A DNA stretch of 64,000 bases, from contig NC_060234.1 of NCBI RefSeq assembly GCF_021155775.2, forward strand, positions 22,190,026 to 22,254,025. Direction: 5' to 3'. Every line of letters begins with the position of its first letter. Positions within the stretch are counted from its first letter, which is position 1. The translations under genes were made by a program, and so were the position numbers. The DNA comes from Neodiprion pinetum. Its lineage: Eukaryota > Arthropoda > Insecta > Hymenoptera > Diprionidae. Below are positions 11,736 to 25,280 of this stretch, one piece after another. The notes beneath the pieces are model-generated. The model was given only the letters and a program-made list of their open reading frames with translations. It made no database searches and was not told the origin of the DNA.

Positions 11736-14031
11736 GATTACGGAACATATTTAACATAGAATCACGACAGTGGTTAACCCCTGACCCTGAAACGATGATA
11801 TTGTGGTCGTTACATCGTAGACATCTGCATGATCGAAGGACCGGACGAAGCTTCGGGAATCAATCAATCAAACCGGAAAACGACGCCCCCGGTAAATGTC
11901 ACTCCTTGTCAATCAATCAAGTACGTACGTTAAATTTTGACAAGCTAAAAAAGTTCAGAACCCTGTTGCACTCGGATTACGTAACTACTTGTTTTTTTAA
12001 CCAATCTTGAGTTTTTTCATTGTTCGCCGTTCGAAGCTATTTATAGCCGATGGTTGAGAATTCACTATATTAGGATTGCACCAAGTTTAACATTTAAAAA
12101 TTTGATTCAAGTAATATGACTATTGTATATTTCCACATGCGAAACTTTGGATCAGATTGCTGACCAGATAACACAAAGAAACAATATTGAAATGTCGATC
12201 TCAATTCAAGATCTAGCGGAACAACTACTATCCGTAGAGTATTTCTGAAAAGTAGATATGTCTTAAATACAAGGCTAGCAATACGTGATTCGTAAGGATT
12301 ATAAATTTTATAACAAAAACATTGAAACACCGAATCGCATAAAAAAATGTTCACTTCCAAAGCTGAAAAGTGAGGTTATGTTCCGTGATGTGTGTACAAT
12401 TTTCATAAGAATAGTTTTTAAATGCAAGTGTTCTAGGACAAGTAACTAAATTTATAAGCACAGTAGTTTTCTTTTTTGTTTCTATGTTCAAAAATCTCTG
12501 AATTTAGATAGTGCTTGGGCCCTGCTGGGCCTACAGAATTCGTCCCCTCGCCTCGTAATGGTTCTTTCCCAGTGCAATTTTGCAGATGACCTGATCAATT
12601 AAGTGACGCCAGTCGCTTTAAGAATACCGCGATTTTTGAACCCAGAAAACAGTATTTTAGCCTCGCTCTAATTTGTTGCCAGTTCATTGGAAGTGTATTC
12701 GACAAGTTAATCTTGTTTCCGACGATACGTGGAACGAATTCTAGATGGGACGGGAACGATGTGTACGTTTTGTCGATGGAGAAAGGACAATGCTCGGGTT
12801 CAACCTACACGGAGGTATAATATAGAGCTACCTGTAGCCACGGAGAATTGTCAAGTCTATCCGGATAAAGCACTGCAGCAGTTGTTCTTGTCTCTAAACC
12901 TGCATCGTTCAACCTAACTTCACCTGTTTCTGTTTTCATTCTATAGACTAACGGCATATTCCAATTAATCATTTTTTACACATTCCGACGTCTGAACAAA
13001 ATTGTGACTAATGTATCGTTTGGGCCTATGAGTCTGATATGTCAGAATATGAAATCCGATTTTTGGGTCAGTCTTACAGCAAGAAAGAGAAAATGACATT
13101 TTTTCACAGAGAAACGAAATTGAGTCGATCATTTTTTTGTTTGAGAAACATGGAAAACTGGTTTACGGCTGTTGTTGAGAATCTATCAAAAAATGAATGT
13201 CGTACTTCCAAAGGTAAAACTGTTTTTCACGAAAACACTTCGAATCGTGTTTGTTATCAATGACAGGTTACAAAGTTTGAAGGTGAAAATTGCATTCATT
13301 CAATTTCCAATGAAAAGTACGATTTCGCGTTTAGGCTTCGTCGTTTCCAACTTGTGACCTTCCAGACCAACATAACGAGCAGCGATAATCCCGATCATAA
13401 TTCCGATTCCGAAGGATGAAAACATGTCAGAACGTCAGAAACTTGCCGATGTGTACGGAACAATGTACGAAACATTTGTTGAAGAAAGGGTGACATTTCG
13501 CCTCTCATTGGGCCTCATTGAGCAAACAAGACCGCGTAAAGTTTCGCGGAGAAAGTATAGGAGTGAGGTTCAAATTCTTCTAACTCTGTTATCCTTATTG
13601 TCGCACGTGGCAAAGTCCCGTTGGAAACTGTGAGGCGATTACTACTTTGTTGTCAGAGGGGCTGGAAGGAAGCAAGGAGAGAGATAGAGAGAGAGAGAGT
13701 GAGTGAGCGAGCGGGGGGGAGAGAAGGAAAAATGGGAAGACGGGTGAGGTCACCGGTAAATATATTCCTCTGGGTTTACGAACTGGAGAGATAAAGAAAT
13801 GCGGAAGGAAACAAAGTATCAGGATGGGCGGCAGCTCCGACAGCTATAAGGACTTTGTTGCGTGCAGGAGCGGAAAATTGTAATATACGCGGATAGACTG
13901 AAAAAATTGCGTGTTTCGCACATTGCCATGAGAGATGTTAGGATGTTACAGCGGTTGGACGTGAAAAGTATCAACGTTTTGCCATTTGGAAGATTGGTAA
14001 TCGGGACGATTAGATGTAAACTGTAATAGAA
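11736..14031. other. Gene-free stretch
   Basis: Only the GA-rich tract at 13675-13726 stands out. No exon is supported. Confidence 0.55.
13675..13726. repeat. (GA)n-rich simple repeat
   Basis: Runs of GAGAGA, GTGAGTGAGC and a short G tract; low-complexity purine sequence. Confidence 0.8.
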
Positions 14032-14506
14032 TTAAGGGGGTAGACAACCTTTGAAATTTGTAAATACAATTTTGGGATGATTACATATTTAGAGAGGTTG
14101 ATCGTTCGAAAATTCTTAAAATTGACAAAATGGCAGCCAAATGTGTAAAGGCGTACGAAAGTTCGTTGGTAGCCGTCTCCAGATATCAAAATCCACGTAC
14201 GTCAAACGCAAAAAGGGGCTTAACAATCCTGTTCTGTATACAATTCCGAATAAAAACACTACAACAAATTTTCATTTGGCGCAGAAATAAAGAAACGGCA
14301 CGAATTCCACGAATTTACTGTTGCAATTTCGTATAATCCGTGCCTTTTCTTTATTTCTGCGTCTAATGAAAATGCGTTGTAGTGTTTTTGTTCTGAATTG
14401 TGTATGGAATGAGGCTGTTAAGCTCGTTTTTTTTTTGCTTCTGAGATACGCGGATTCTGATATCTGGAGATATGTTCGTCAACGTCGAAATCGACCACCC
14501 TCTTAA
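14032..14506. mobile_element. TTAA-flanked palindromic MITE
   Basis: The element starts TTAAGGGGGTAGAC and ends with the complement of TTAAGAGGGTGGTC, so TTAA is present at both ends as in piggyBac-type target duplications. Long arms (about 14180-14305 and 14330-14475) are near-perfect complements: TCTCCAGATATCA, AAAAACACTACAAC and CGCAGAAATAAAGAAA occur in both. The right arm lacks about 90 bp present at left. No transposase, so non-autonomous. The piggyBac affiliation is inference from TTAA alone. Confidence 0.7.
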
Positions 14507-17500
14507 CCGGTTGATCATACCTCGCGACCGTTGGTGATTTCAGACAGTATTGCTGATTACGACGGTTTTATTGAGTGATTACCAGCTCGAAAGAATATCG
14601 CAGCCAGTGATGTTTACACTTATATATGAAATTGCAATAGATTGCCGATGGAGAGATAGCTAACCGTTTAAAATTCCCCTCGTCGATCGGTACTTCGTAA
14701 CGTCGTCAGCGTTTCGTCTTTGCATTTTTGGCACGAACTAATAACGGTATAAAGGATTTGCCGATGGGACGGTATGGGCAATAGGTATTCAAATACCATT
14801 CTTCGAAACAGTCGCATCGCAAGAAGCGGTGGAGTCGCGCTACTGCAGAAGGAGGTAAAGTGGGATGAAAATCTCTGTTTCTCGCCAGGGTTATGGGCAG
14901 TGACAATAGTCGGAGAAACGGTTCCAGCCCTCTCCATTCGCAGAATGATCGCTTTTATTATACCTCTGACGTCTGCCGGACGATCATCGAGACTCCGTTC
15001 GCCCATTGCATTACCTCGGCCAAATTTCAGCCCCCGGCGAGTCAGGGGGATGAAAACACAGCCCGAAGTCACCTTTGCGCTACTTCGTTCGAGGGCATTT
15101 TCGATGGGCCAGTGATTCGAGTCCTCGTGTATACCTACCCGAAAGTTTTAAAGCCCTTGAACGAAATTCGAATTCCTCGGACGCATTTTGGAAGACACGT
15201 GATCTCAAAGTTCACGGACGTAAACTGACTCTGGGGACGTGTACGACGACTAAGATTATATGTAGTCACGTGGAGTGGAAAATAATCTCTTTCCAGCCCA
15301 CCAACGCAACTGCGTATAGCTCCTCGATCCTTTTCTGGCAAAAAACTGAGAAAAATCGAATTAATCCAAGTTTTCTCGCCGTATCGTAAAATTATACTGG
15401 TGGGTGAATAAATCAAAAAAAAAAGTCGAAGGTCAATATGGTGGCAATGACTTTGGTCCGTTTTTTCAATTCCAATACGGCTAACGTTGCGTTGGTTGAA
15501 GAGAAAAAAATAACGAAAATGGGCGTGTGGAATGATGTTGGCACTTTCTAGAAAAGTCTCTGCTGTAAAGTGTTGTGTGTGGCCGTATTAGCTGCTACGT
15601 TTCCTTGGAGGTTGTTTTCATTAGAAAAAGAGAGAAACAAAAAGAAAGATAACGTAGTGCTGAAGTTGACTAGCCGGCAACGTTGAAGGAGTAAGTTACA
15701 ATAGGTTTTCGATAGGACCTAGTCAAAGATATAACGGTCACGACATATCGGCCAGCCAATCAGTGAAACCGACAGTCTGGCAGTTAGGTCACTCTTCGTT
15801 CGAACGAGACGTAATTGGCTCGGAACAATAGCTTGCTTTTACTCGAAAACCAAAGGATGCCAAAATTCTTTGTTGTTTGGTATTATAATGGAGTTGATTA
15901 ATGATCACAAACAATCTTGGACCATGACATCCGATCTGAAGCCGATTACATGTCTGCACGATAACTAGATTTTTTTTTTCGCTCAGCCATCTTCTGGTTC
16001 CAGATGTCGAATCGAGGAAATTTTTTTTTCTTCCCGGATTACGCTTTTCCGTTTTCTCTCACCGGTTTATGATCCTTGTTATTATGATTATTATTTGTTT
16101 TTTTTTCAACCAAACTGCCGAAACTTTTATAGCTTTTATGTAGGGGTTGATGTATAGAGATAGACGACGTTGAAGGGTGGTCGGATAGATATAGCTACGA
16201 TTCGGGGAGAATTATTAGCCAAGGAAAAGTTGACTCCAGAAGTTGTTATTTCTTACTCAACTACGGGGATGGTGAGAATCGGTAAATTCGTGAAAGATGT
16301 TCATAGTTCGGTGAAAATTACTATCTCAGAAAATCTTGTGACTCTGATGACCGATAGAAATAAGAAGATAGGTATTCGGGTTCAAACTCTGTGCGAAGTT
16401 TAGCTGAAATACTGGTAATCGTTCATGTTCAATTTTGGATCCTGTTGAGCATCTTCGATAAAGTGCTCGTGCATGATCGTAATTGTTAACTCGAATCGCA
16501 ACGATATTTGGTCAGAGCTTCTCTCTTCGCGGTAGATTAAATTAACGCGCATAGCAGTGATTAAAATACACGCCAAATAAAATCAGTTGAACTTGCGGAG
16601 TTGAACTTAAATTGGAACAATCCATCCCTTCTAACAATCAAGATATGCCTAGCTTGACATGAACATATTCGACAACATAGCTGTTTAATTCATGGTGAAA
16701 CGGAAACATGCATGGGGTCGACACAACACGACTAAAGGTCAACTGTACGTATATCCGATCAATCCATGACCTGTATTCGTCTCGGTCGTGCTTAGATACG
16801 TGTAAAAGGCGTTGGCACGGTCAAGGAACACCTTTAGATAATCCACTGAGACTGTCGCTAAGTAATTACAACGGATTGAAGATTTGAAAACGCGAGGTGA
16901 GTACGAGAGCAGCATCAGCCAGTCGGCCAGCCGGCAGCCATCTTGTTTACGACCACTGACGCGATGCCGGTCCTTTTCCACGGGGCTGCGTTCGTTTACC
17001 TCATTTTGACAAATGAGCGTATGTAACCCGTATAATTGGTTAATCCTAAATTGCCTTACGGCATACCTTGGGGAATAGAAATTCTCACGTATGGTAGGTT
17101 TTACTGCGAATGGCACAGGGATGTTTCGGTTGGACTGGTTCAATTCCTAGAAATTATATTAGTCGAAGTGCATTACGTGTATAATTGTTTTGTTTCAGAG
17201 CTGAGTGAATCCATTTGCAACGTCGTTCGTCTTTTGACAAAGGCTTCTCGAGATTGAAAAAAATATATATATATTTTATACGAACAATTACAGGAATTAA
17301 GGTGATTACGTTTTGAAGTTTCCACATTTGTTTCGAAGTTTGTTTTCAATTTGAAACTCCTAATTTTCTACAATCCTCGACCTGGTTTTCATTTATTAAT
17401 TTAGTCTTTCATCGTCATGCAGTTATTACGTATATTTCACAAATTGCATGCGACATGATTATCTAAAACAGAACTTGGAATCGAAAAATTTGGACCAGAT

Positions 17501-20060
17501 GTTCAGGCCTTTTCGTCCATTTCCTAAACACTTACAATCGGCAACACGAGATCCATTTTTCCGGTTTATAGAATTCGTCGTCTTTATTTATTTTCCGTGT
17601 TTCATTATCCTTTGCCTTGCATATGAAAAAAAACTTGACAACACATCCCTGATACATGCGTAATGGTGAATCTAATTTCCTCCAATTTCCAACGGGAAAT
17701 GAAGCCCGGCTTCTCAAAAGTGTATTTACAGCCACAACCCATTCCCTAATTGGTAGTAAACACCTTTGACCCACTCGAGAAAGAAAATTTTGTACATATG
17801 AACGTAAATATTATATATATAGCCTGAATATACGTGCATCGGCAAAACATTTTATCGGAATAACGAGACTGGCCGAAGGATAGGGAGATACAGAGAAAAG
17901 GGGTTGGAGGGTGAGGAACGAGGGCAATCATATTTATCGTACATTTTCCACCCTGTACCGAAACAAATCATCTTTCTTCGGTCTGCAGATTTGTGTATAC
18001 GTGTATGTACGAGGTACGCGGTCGCTATCTGAAACTCTGAAACTCTGAAACCCGAAACCCTCCGCTTCTCTTTTCTATACTGGTGCAGCGCCGGGCAGGT
18101 TTTACAAGTAAATCGGAAATAATTTCATTCTTTCAAATTTTCTCTACCATTTCTCTTTCCTTACGTATCTCGAGCGTAAACAAACGAATACCGAAAACTC
18201 AATAGTTTTCGACAAAAGTTTCATAATCCCATAACTTCAGAAGCGACTTCCTTTGACTATCACTTACAGTTTGACTTTTGTTATATCATCATTATCACGC
18301 TCACAGCAACGTTGATGAAGAGTTTTTCAATGGAACGAAAAGAAAAAAAAAATCAAACTTAAACCGCAAATTGAATTAACAAAAGTCAGAATTAAAATAA
18401 TTTATGCCAATCGGAGAGTATCGTTCTTGAAGATTACGAATATGTAAAATGTATGTAACTCGTTTGTATTATGTACACTTATCACTGCTGTATACAAGTT
18501 CAGTGAACCGTGAATATAAACACTTGTAGAAACACTTCTCTGCAACATAATTGTCACACGGTATGAGAACACAGTTTTTCTGACCATCCACCGAGTTTTC
18601 TTACGCACTTGAGTACAACTCATTTACGAGATTAAAAAATATGGAAAACGAAACCATCCATTTGTATTTGCATTCGGACGTTTTCTGACTTTCCAATAAC
18701 GAGAGGTCCGCTAATGTTCCGTGTGGAATTAGATCGCATCAAATGGCACGTAGTTAGTTGTTACCCTAAAACAGTAGCGAAGTTTCACGATGGAAATAAG
18801 CCGAGCGGTCGACGAATCTCAAGAATCTTCAACACGACGATACCTACGACGTTTGAGAAGTTTGAATCGTTAGTGCTTCTGTTACGTGCTTGAAAACGTA
18901 CCGCTTCGCGAATAGGTGGATGCGTATCTACTGCACCTCGTGTCAATTCTAAGGCCAGTCGCTCTTTCTCACAACCTCTCACTCTCTCTATCTCTTTCTC
19001 TTGACTCAGTCACTGCAGACAAGCTTCAACGCACACTTGACGCAGAAAGTTCTGCAGACCGGATTGCTGCTACGTGGCTTGCTCAGTCGCACATCCATAT
19101 TGCCGACAACGACGATGGCGAAGCAGCAAAGTGCGCTACCGAGTACATCCCTTAATCGCTTGTACATGTAAGACTTAAGTAACACTCTGCCCGTGCTTTT
19201 GCACCCTGATGTTTTTGTCTCCTATCAGGTTATATTTTCCCGCTTTTTATCCTCCTGTCATTGACATCTTTCCGTCACTCGATACGTAGGCTCTTTACTT
19301 TAAACTTGAAGCCGACACAATTCAGAGTTATAATGCCGTATAATTCACGAGTTACTCGAACTGCGTGCAAAAACTTTGAAAGGAAATCAATGTTCTACGG
19401 TAAACCGCTACAAAGCGACTACCATACTACAGTATCCAATCGCGCGTATTGAAGTACTGGGTTATTCTTTACGAGGTTTCGGATTCTACACACCCTATAC
19501 AAAGTTCAACGACTTCGCTGATTGAATAAGCTGTATTAATAGTTAACCTTGGTAACTTATAACGAAAGCTGGTTATACGGTCAGCTAAATGTCTTACTCC
19601 GCGCTATAGTGTACAGGTGGCCTTACACACTTCGTAGATAAGTACAACAACTCAAATTGAAACTTAGGAAGGAAATTCATTCTGTGGCGGCGATAAGTTG
19701 TACGATAGTTGTTCCACGATTGTTTGCTCTTTGATGAACTTGAAGAACTTATCGTGCGGATATCGCACGAAGAAGAGGGTATACTAAAAGTTCACACACG
19801 GTATAGTAACAGTTGGATTTGCCGTCGCGGTATGAGGGTCAGTTTTACACTGTTCAGACTGCAAAACTATATGCTACAGTTATATGTATAGTAACCATTG
19901 CGATAAAGAATCGGAACAATCGTCACAATGTGACGGTAAATCGGTCTGTTGCCGTACTGAACGCGAATCTTAATGCACCCTTTTCTCCGTGCAGCATCGA
20001 ATTTCTGGATATTCCTTTCACGCTCTGGCAAATTCATCCTCCATTCTTGTTACCGGAAAA
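14507..20060. other. Gene-free stretch downstream of the IGFBP-domain gene
   Basis: Overlapping frames of up to 134 codons at 14668-15416 lie on both strands with no domain or splice evidence. A further 3' exon of the minus-strand gene could lie here but I could not identify one. Confidence 0.5.
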
Positions 20061-21791
20061 CTAGAAAAGATTAGACTCACTGGTACAGGTGCCTTCGTCA
20101 ACTTCTCGCGCGTGGTCCAGAAGAGTCGTGATCACGCACTGAAGACCCTCCGAGCAACTTCCAGAGAAACCGAAGAGGCCTCCGCATGGTTCACCCTCGA
20201 CGCGAGCACAAACTCTGCAGCATCTGAAAGCAGGGGTAGATTGATAAGGGCTCCATGTTGGCGTGTGCAGAAATTTTCGGGTTATCGATGTCGGCGCCTC
20301 TCCCTACCCGCGAAACAGCCGGTGTGAAGGGTTGGAGTTGGGTCAAACGGGCAAAAATTGCTTAAACATTTACGACGCGTCGTGGTTCAGCTTCGCAATG
20401 TGCAATCGCGGTGTACACATTGAAAGAACAATTTTGATCGTGTGAAATTCAAATAGGGGAGGAAAGAAAATTCCTTTGTCAGAGAACTGGAGTGAATGTT
20501 CCCCCGGGAAATGGGATCCGATTGTAATCGTGATCAAGGAAAATCGAACAGAGAATATTACACTATGGAAAAAGCCGCGACTGATTGTGAATAAAAATAA
20601 GGGCAGTTCTATTCAGGTGGTATTATCGTGTTTCACATCTGCGTCCGATATGTAACATTTGTGATCGTAGATGCTTATTACGCAGCTTCTGTAAATTTCG
20701 GTTCACTGATCGGTCTTTTGAACCCCGGCCTTTGACGAGCCATGATTTATCGCATCAAATTTTTTAAGGGTAATACTCCGATCCACTTTACCCGATACTT
20801 TGATCTCTGGACTCTAACGTTCATTTTCAGGGTTAGCGGATCAGTCCTGTCAAACAATATAATAAATACTGAATTTTCGGAAATCGCACGTCAGCGTTTT
20901 TCTTCTTTTTTGGTTATCACATTCTTATCCTTTCTTTATCTAGCCATTTTTTCTCATTCGTACGTGCCGTCAGGACTAATCCGGAAACAGGCACTGGCTG
21001 CCTCTCGGGAAAAGTATAATAATCCGCATCTTCCAGACGGAAAAGTAAGCTGCATGATTTATCGTAGCAAAGGATTAATGCGATTCTCAAGTACATTTAA
21101 AGGTCGAGGGAACATTTTTCACTCCGATCCAGCGACCGTGGACGTTGGCTGCGGCACTGTGAGCCGTCGCGTCGCGTCTTATTTGTGATCCTGCAGGGTC
21201 CCAGTGCCGAAGTGTCCTTGGTGAGAAATTGGAATTCTACGTCACCGTACAAACCCTTGAGTTTTTGTCAATCCGGAATGCAATTTATACGGTTAAACAG
21301 CCGTCAATATCCTTCACAAGAAATGCAAACAACCATTCTACTTTTGGAGATGCGAAATGCTCCTGTTACCGAGAATTTTTAAAACCTTATGAATTTCTTG
21401 AACCAGTCTATGTTGGGGAAAAGGACCTTCAACTGCTGAAATAAAAGCGAAAATAAGCGGCAAAGAGACCGAGAGATCACCGGCTGAAGATAAGCCAAAC
21501 AACAGTCTGCACTTGTCTGTTTGTTCTCGACCCGCGTGTTTTTTTACGGCTTCTCGTGCGGTATGCATATGCTGCAGTGGGCCGAGGGGTTACGAGGCAT
21601 GCACTTGTGAGTTGGCGAGTCTGTGTTAAGAGAAGGGTAACGCACTTGCAAGGATCCCAGGTGAGGCCCCCTGGGCAATCCTCTTCCGTTAGCGAGTCGC
21701 ATTCCAGCGGCGAACAGACGCAGGACAAGGCTCTCGCGACCGCAACTGACAGGACGACAATACCGCCGAGTAAAACGAGGGGGACTCTCAT
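20061..21791 (-). CDS. Secreted single IGFBP-domain protein (SIBD / venom protein 302-like), two exons
   Basis: Exon 1 is 21791-21646 and exon 2 is 20223-20061, with a 1,422-bp intron between them. The donor (AA|GTGCGT) and acceptor (TTTCAG|A) join in phase 2 and complete a Lys codon. The 102-residue product starts with a signal peptide (MRVPLVLLGG, then a Val/Leu/Ala core, cut predicted after Ala21). The mature part begins LSCVC and carries 12 cysteines, including the DPCKCCRVCARVEGEPCGG block that spans the splice. That spacing is the IGFBP N-terminal (GCGCCxxC-like) fold; the whole protein is one such domain, as in arthropod SIBD proteins. Those are haemolymph or venom-gland secreted proteins of mostly immune or unknown role, so function here is inferred only from family. 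The ATG at 21791 is chosen because the signal peptide follows directly. Oddity: a strong donor-like GTGAGT lies 12 bases before the TAG, so a further 3' exon is possible. Confidence 0.85.
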
Positions 21792-23956
21792 ATTTTCGAG
21801 GCCTTCAACGCAGTTCGCGAACTCGTTACGGTTTAGCGAAGTGAGTAACACTATCCAAGGCTCAGAGCGAGACTAACGCTGGACTGGCTTCATATCATCC
21901 CACCGCTGCCACCATTAACCATCGTTCAACGATCGGCCAAACGTCTCGCACCCCAGTCACTGGCAGCACTCCGTTACATCGACGAATCTTATCCAATTTA
22001 ACGGAAGGCGTACGGGCACGGAGAACCGCATCACAAATCACAAACCACTATCCGATATCAACACTTCAACTTGCACTCATCCCCCCACAATCCATATTCG
22101 ATTTTATATTATAAGAAGTTGCAGAGACGATTGGAGCCGCGGTTTTATCGGCTAAGTATATTCTGCGCAATTTATTATCACCGTCAACTGTGTTCGAACG
22201 TCACGAATAGAGCCACCGGCGTTCACGATTTTCCAGAAGTTAATTACTCCTTGAACGCACAACAGCGAAACGAATGCATCATCGATCAATCACGAGCACT
22301 ATTTCGACACAAGGAGTTTATTTCCAAACGGCGCAGGGAAGCGAGATTCCTTGTCGTTTGCTGCAGTCGGGATTTGGCCGTGTCACCGCGTTTCTCGACG
22401 AAAATCGAACGCTCGAACACTCGAACATGCGACGCGAAGTGTCTGCCACACACTGACGCTAAAAGCGTCGTGGAGAGCGAGCGTCAGAAAGGACTGCTCG
22501 CCTTGCGTCGGCGCCGTGCTTTCTCGAGCGCGAGACTTCACGTTTATGGATGATTTTTCTTCCCTAGATATTACGAGCCACAGTCTCATCCTAATGTGTG
22601 TATTGATCGTTATTGGACGGATTATGTAGCTACACGAAAAGTGATTCTTTTTGTTCAACGAAGCGGCGGGACTCAATTTACGACCGAGAGCTCTCTCGCC
22701 AGCTGCTGACGCCGCCCGTGTTTATACCGATCCTGTGTCATCTCCCCTTTTTCTTCTTCTGCCTTCCGTTTTTCTCCACAGCTCACAGGTATCCTTGTTT
22801 GGTGTGTGAATGAAGGCTAGGATAAAAATGAGGAAATACACTCATCTATGGTTCGCACACAATGGCACACCGGACGAAAGTGAGAGGTTATGGCTGACAG
22901 CGTCAACCTCGGGACTTTGCGGCCTCGGTTCTATCCGCCGGAAGATAAATCACCGAAAATTCCAAGTTCAATCTTATCCTTGTCGGTGGCACGACGAAAA
23001 AAGGTAAGGATAATGTATATCACCGCGATAGAACGAGCGTAATGAGAGTAAAACAAGTTCTCTGTCCTCTGGGACTTCCTTATGCGGTTTTAGCACGGCG
23101 GTAATTTCCTTCCACGATTGAACGGGCAGATTATACTTCGGTGTCCTGCAGTTGCTTGGCACCCTGCGGCAATGGCTGGCCGGCTGCTTTGGTAAGTGTG
23201 GTCAAAGTGTGACGTCACGAGGTAATTTATGCACGGTCAGCGGGGGCGGTAACGTTCCTCCAGAAACACAACCGAATAATTAATGCCTGGTTAGCACCGG
23301 AACAAATGTTATACATTGTACGTTAGACGGCGAAAGGGAGCGAGGAGTGAGGCGCGGCTTTCATCCACCCTGTCAGTGGCAACTTCTCGCAACCTTTCGT
23401 CGCGATGTTGAACTGTTGCGGTCATAACTTTTCTTTTTATACATTTTCAACTCGGGAGTAAAATGGTTACCCTTTTGTTCTTGATTTTTGAGTTAACTCT
23501 GAATAGCTAGGGTATTGGTGCGGAAAGATTTGTAAATACCCGTCATTATGCAGATGAAAAATACTACAAGTTTCATTTTGTAAGTTTAAAAATTTTGGAA
23601 ATACTCGATAATATTATTGTTCAACTCTGCACCGATTCTACTTGAAACGACGGTTTCAAAAAAATATTATTCACACGATAGCTTTGAACCCGTCCGGACG
23701 ACTTTGACAGGCAAAATAGAATGGTTCGTGTCGGAACTAGACCCTGTGAGCGGTCAATTCAAGATATACTTAAGTTCGATAAAATTACGGAAATCGTACT
23801 GAGTAAAGAGAATACCGTGACGGTATTAGAGGTTTCAGTTCCGACGATAACGAGTGTGTGGAACATGAAAATGCCTATTTTTCACGTAATGGACATCATA
23901 ATGGCGTAGAGGGTGCAGATCGAGAATTTCATTCACGTGCTGAAGGTATTGCAACT
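21792..23956. other. Upstream region of the IGFBP-domain gene
   Basis: Likely holds its 5' UTR and promoter on the minus strand. A GGTATAAA word lies at 22721-22728 on that strand, too far upstream to assign with confidence. Frames of up to 160 codons on the plus strand at 22071-22553 show no family features. Confidence 0.45.
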
Positions 23957-24405
23957 TGATAAATTACAGACCATTTTTTTTTTTTAAACTTAAAATGAAG
24001 ACAAATTTAATATCTTTCAGCCGTATTGACGTTGGTCATTTTTAAATCTTCCTGTGTCAATAGCAGCTGCTTAAAGTTTATTGAAAAGTCAAGAGCAAAT
24101 ATTTAATTTAACATCTTTGCAATAATATCGAGTATGAGAAACAAATGGCAGTATAAAATTGACTACCTGATAAAATAAAATCTGTCTTACAATTAGTGAC
24201 TTGTAATTAGTAGAAAAATAGTGTTCTGAATAAAATGGGTCATCGCACAGTAAATTCGAGCTAATATACTAAGTTTATAACTTTTATCACAGCATTATTA
24301 TTTTTTAAGAGATGTTCGTAGCTTAAGAATGTAGGAAAAACGACTTTCCCGTCATAAAATTAATAAGAAGTACCGATCTTTGGCCAACGAAGCCTCCTTA
24401 AGTGA
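23957..24405. repeat. Foldback family A, copy 1 (diverged)
   Basis: The right arm has GAATAAAATGGGTCATCGCA followed by CAGTAAATTCGAG. The left arm (TTACAGACCATTTT with a T run, then AAAC) is its degraded complement. The copy ends in TTGGCCAACGAAGCCTCC then TTAAG, matching the end of copy 3. Confidence 0.45.
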
Positions 24406-25179
24406 TCCCACAGGCTTGCGTGTTGTACAAACTGGGGCCAGCAGGCGTAAGCATTCCTAATTTTTTTCTTTGGAAAAACCAGCTTTACCACCGGTTCTAC
24501 GGGGTGTTATAAATGACGGAATACATCGGGGAGCGGTTATCCTTCTCTGCGCGTTTATTTTATGGTCGGGTAAATTTTCAACCCGTAAAAGAAAGAGAGC
24601 CTGGCGAGACTCTACCATGGAAGATTAATTGTCTTTCGAAGAGCGAAGACGTACAGTCGCGATTTCACAGTTTAAACTCTGCATACATCATTGCTGCTGT
24701 AGGTTATGGGTTCAGCTCAGGGTTGAATAAATCTCTAACACATATCACATACCCAGCTACGTCTTCTTCTCTCTTCGCGTAGAAAGTATCCTTTTCATTT
24801 GGATTTTCATACCTGAGCCTAGTTTGACAATTTTCGCTACTTCAAAACGCGCGATACGTTATCGGCGACGACTCTGTCTACGGATAATTACACGCATGTT
24901 GATATCCGGCCACGTTTCGATCACGTGTGAGTGTAATTGGACACACAGCTCGATAAGCAAACACTTCAAAGCGAGGTGATCCGTGTCAGTGTCGGTATAG
25001 GTCTGCCAAGAGTTTTTGGGATCCGCAGATCCGGAGATACGAGGATTGAGAGGGACGCGTATACGCTCCTTTATCCGTCATGTATGTTGTAAGCCCCGTG
25101 TCTAACCGAACCGTTGCTATTTTCCGGGGATTATCGAGGCCTAAGCGCGTAGACTTTGCTCCGCGTTTAACAAGAAGTT

Positions 25180-25280
25180 GAATAATTAACCCCGATAACT
25201 ACCGGCAGCATGGGAATATCACACATCTCCCCGCCCCGTGTAATTAACAGCCGGGTGTAATTTTTATGCCAATCGGTCCT
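25180..25280. promoter_or_regulatory. GC-rich island with TAATTA cores, candidate conserved element
   Basis: It holds AATTAACCCCGATAACTA, CCCCGCCCCG and a second GTAATTAAC. The same AATTAACCCCG(A/T)TA core and CCCGCCCCG occur near 31868-31925. TAATTA is the homeodomain core. Regulatory function is inference. Confidence 0.25.

Noticed and set aside
14668..15416. Overlapping frames of 93 to 134 codons on both strands
   Set aside because: Both strands are open over the same GC-richer block, with no domain, signal peptide or paired splice sites; it looks like chance openness.
21556..21876. 106-codon plus-strand frame
   Set aside because: It is the shadow of exon 1 of the minus-strand IGFBP-domain gene.
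22721..22728. GGTATAAA on the minus strand as promoter of the IGFBP-domain gene
   Set aside because: It lies about 930 bp upstream of the ATG with no clear initiator at the expected spacing and no evidence of a leader exon.
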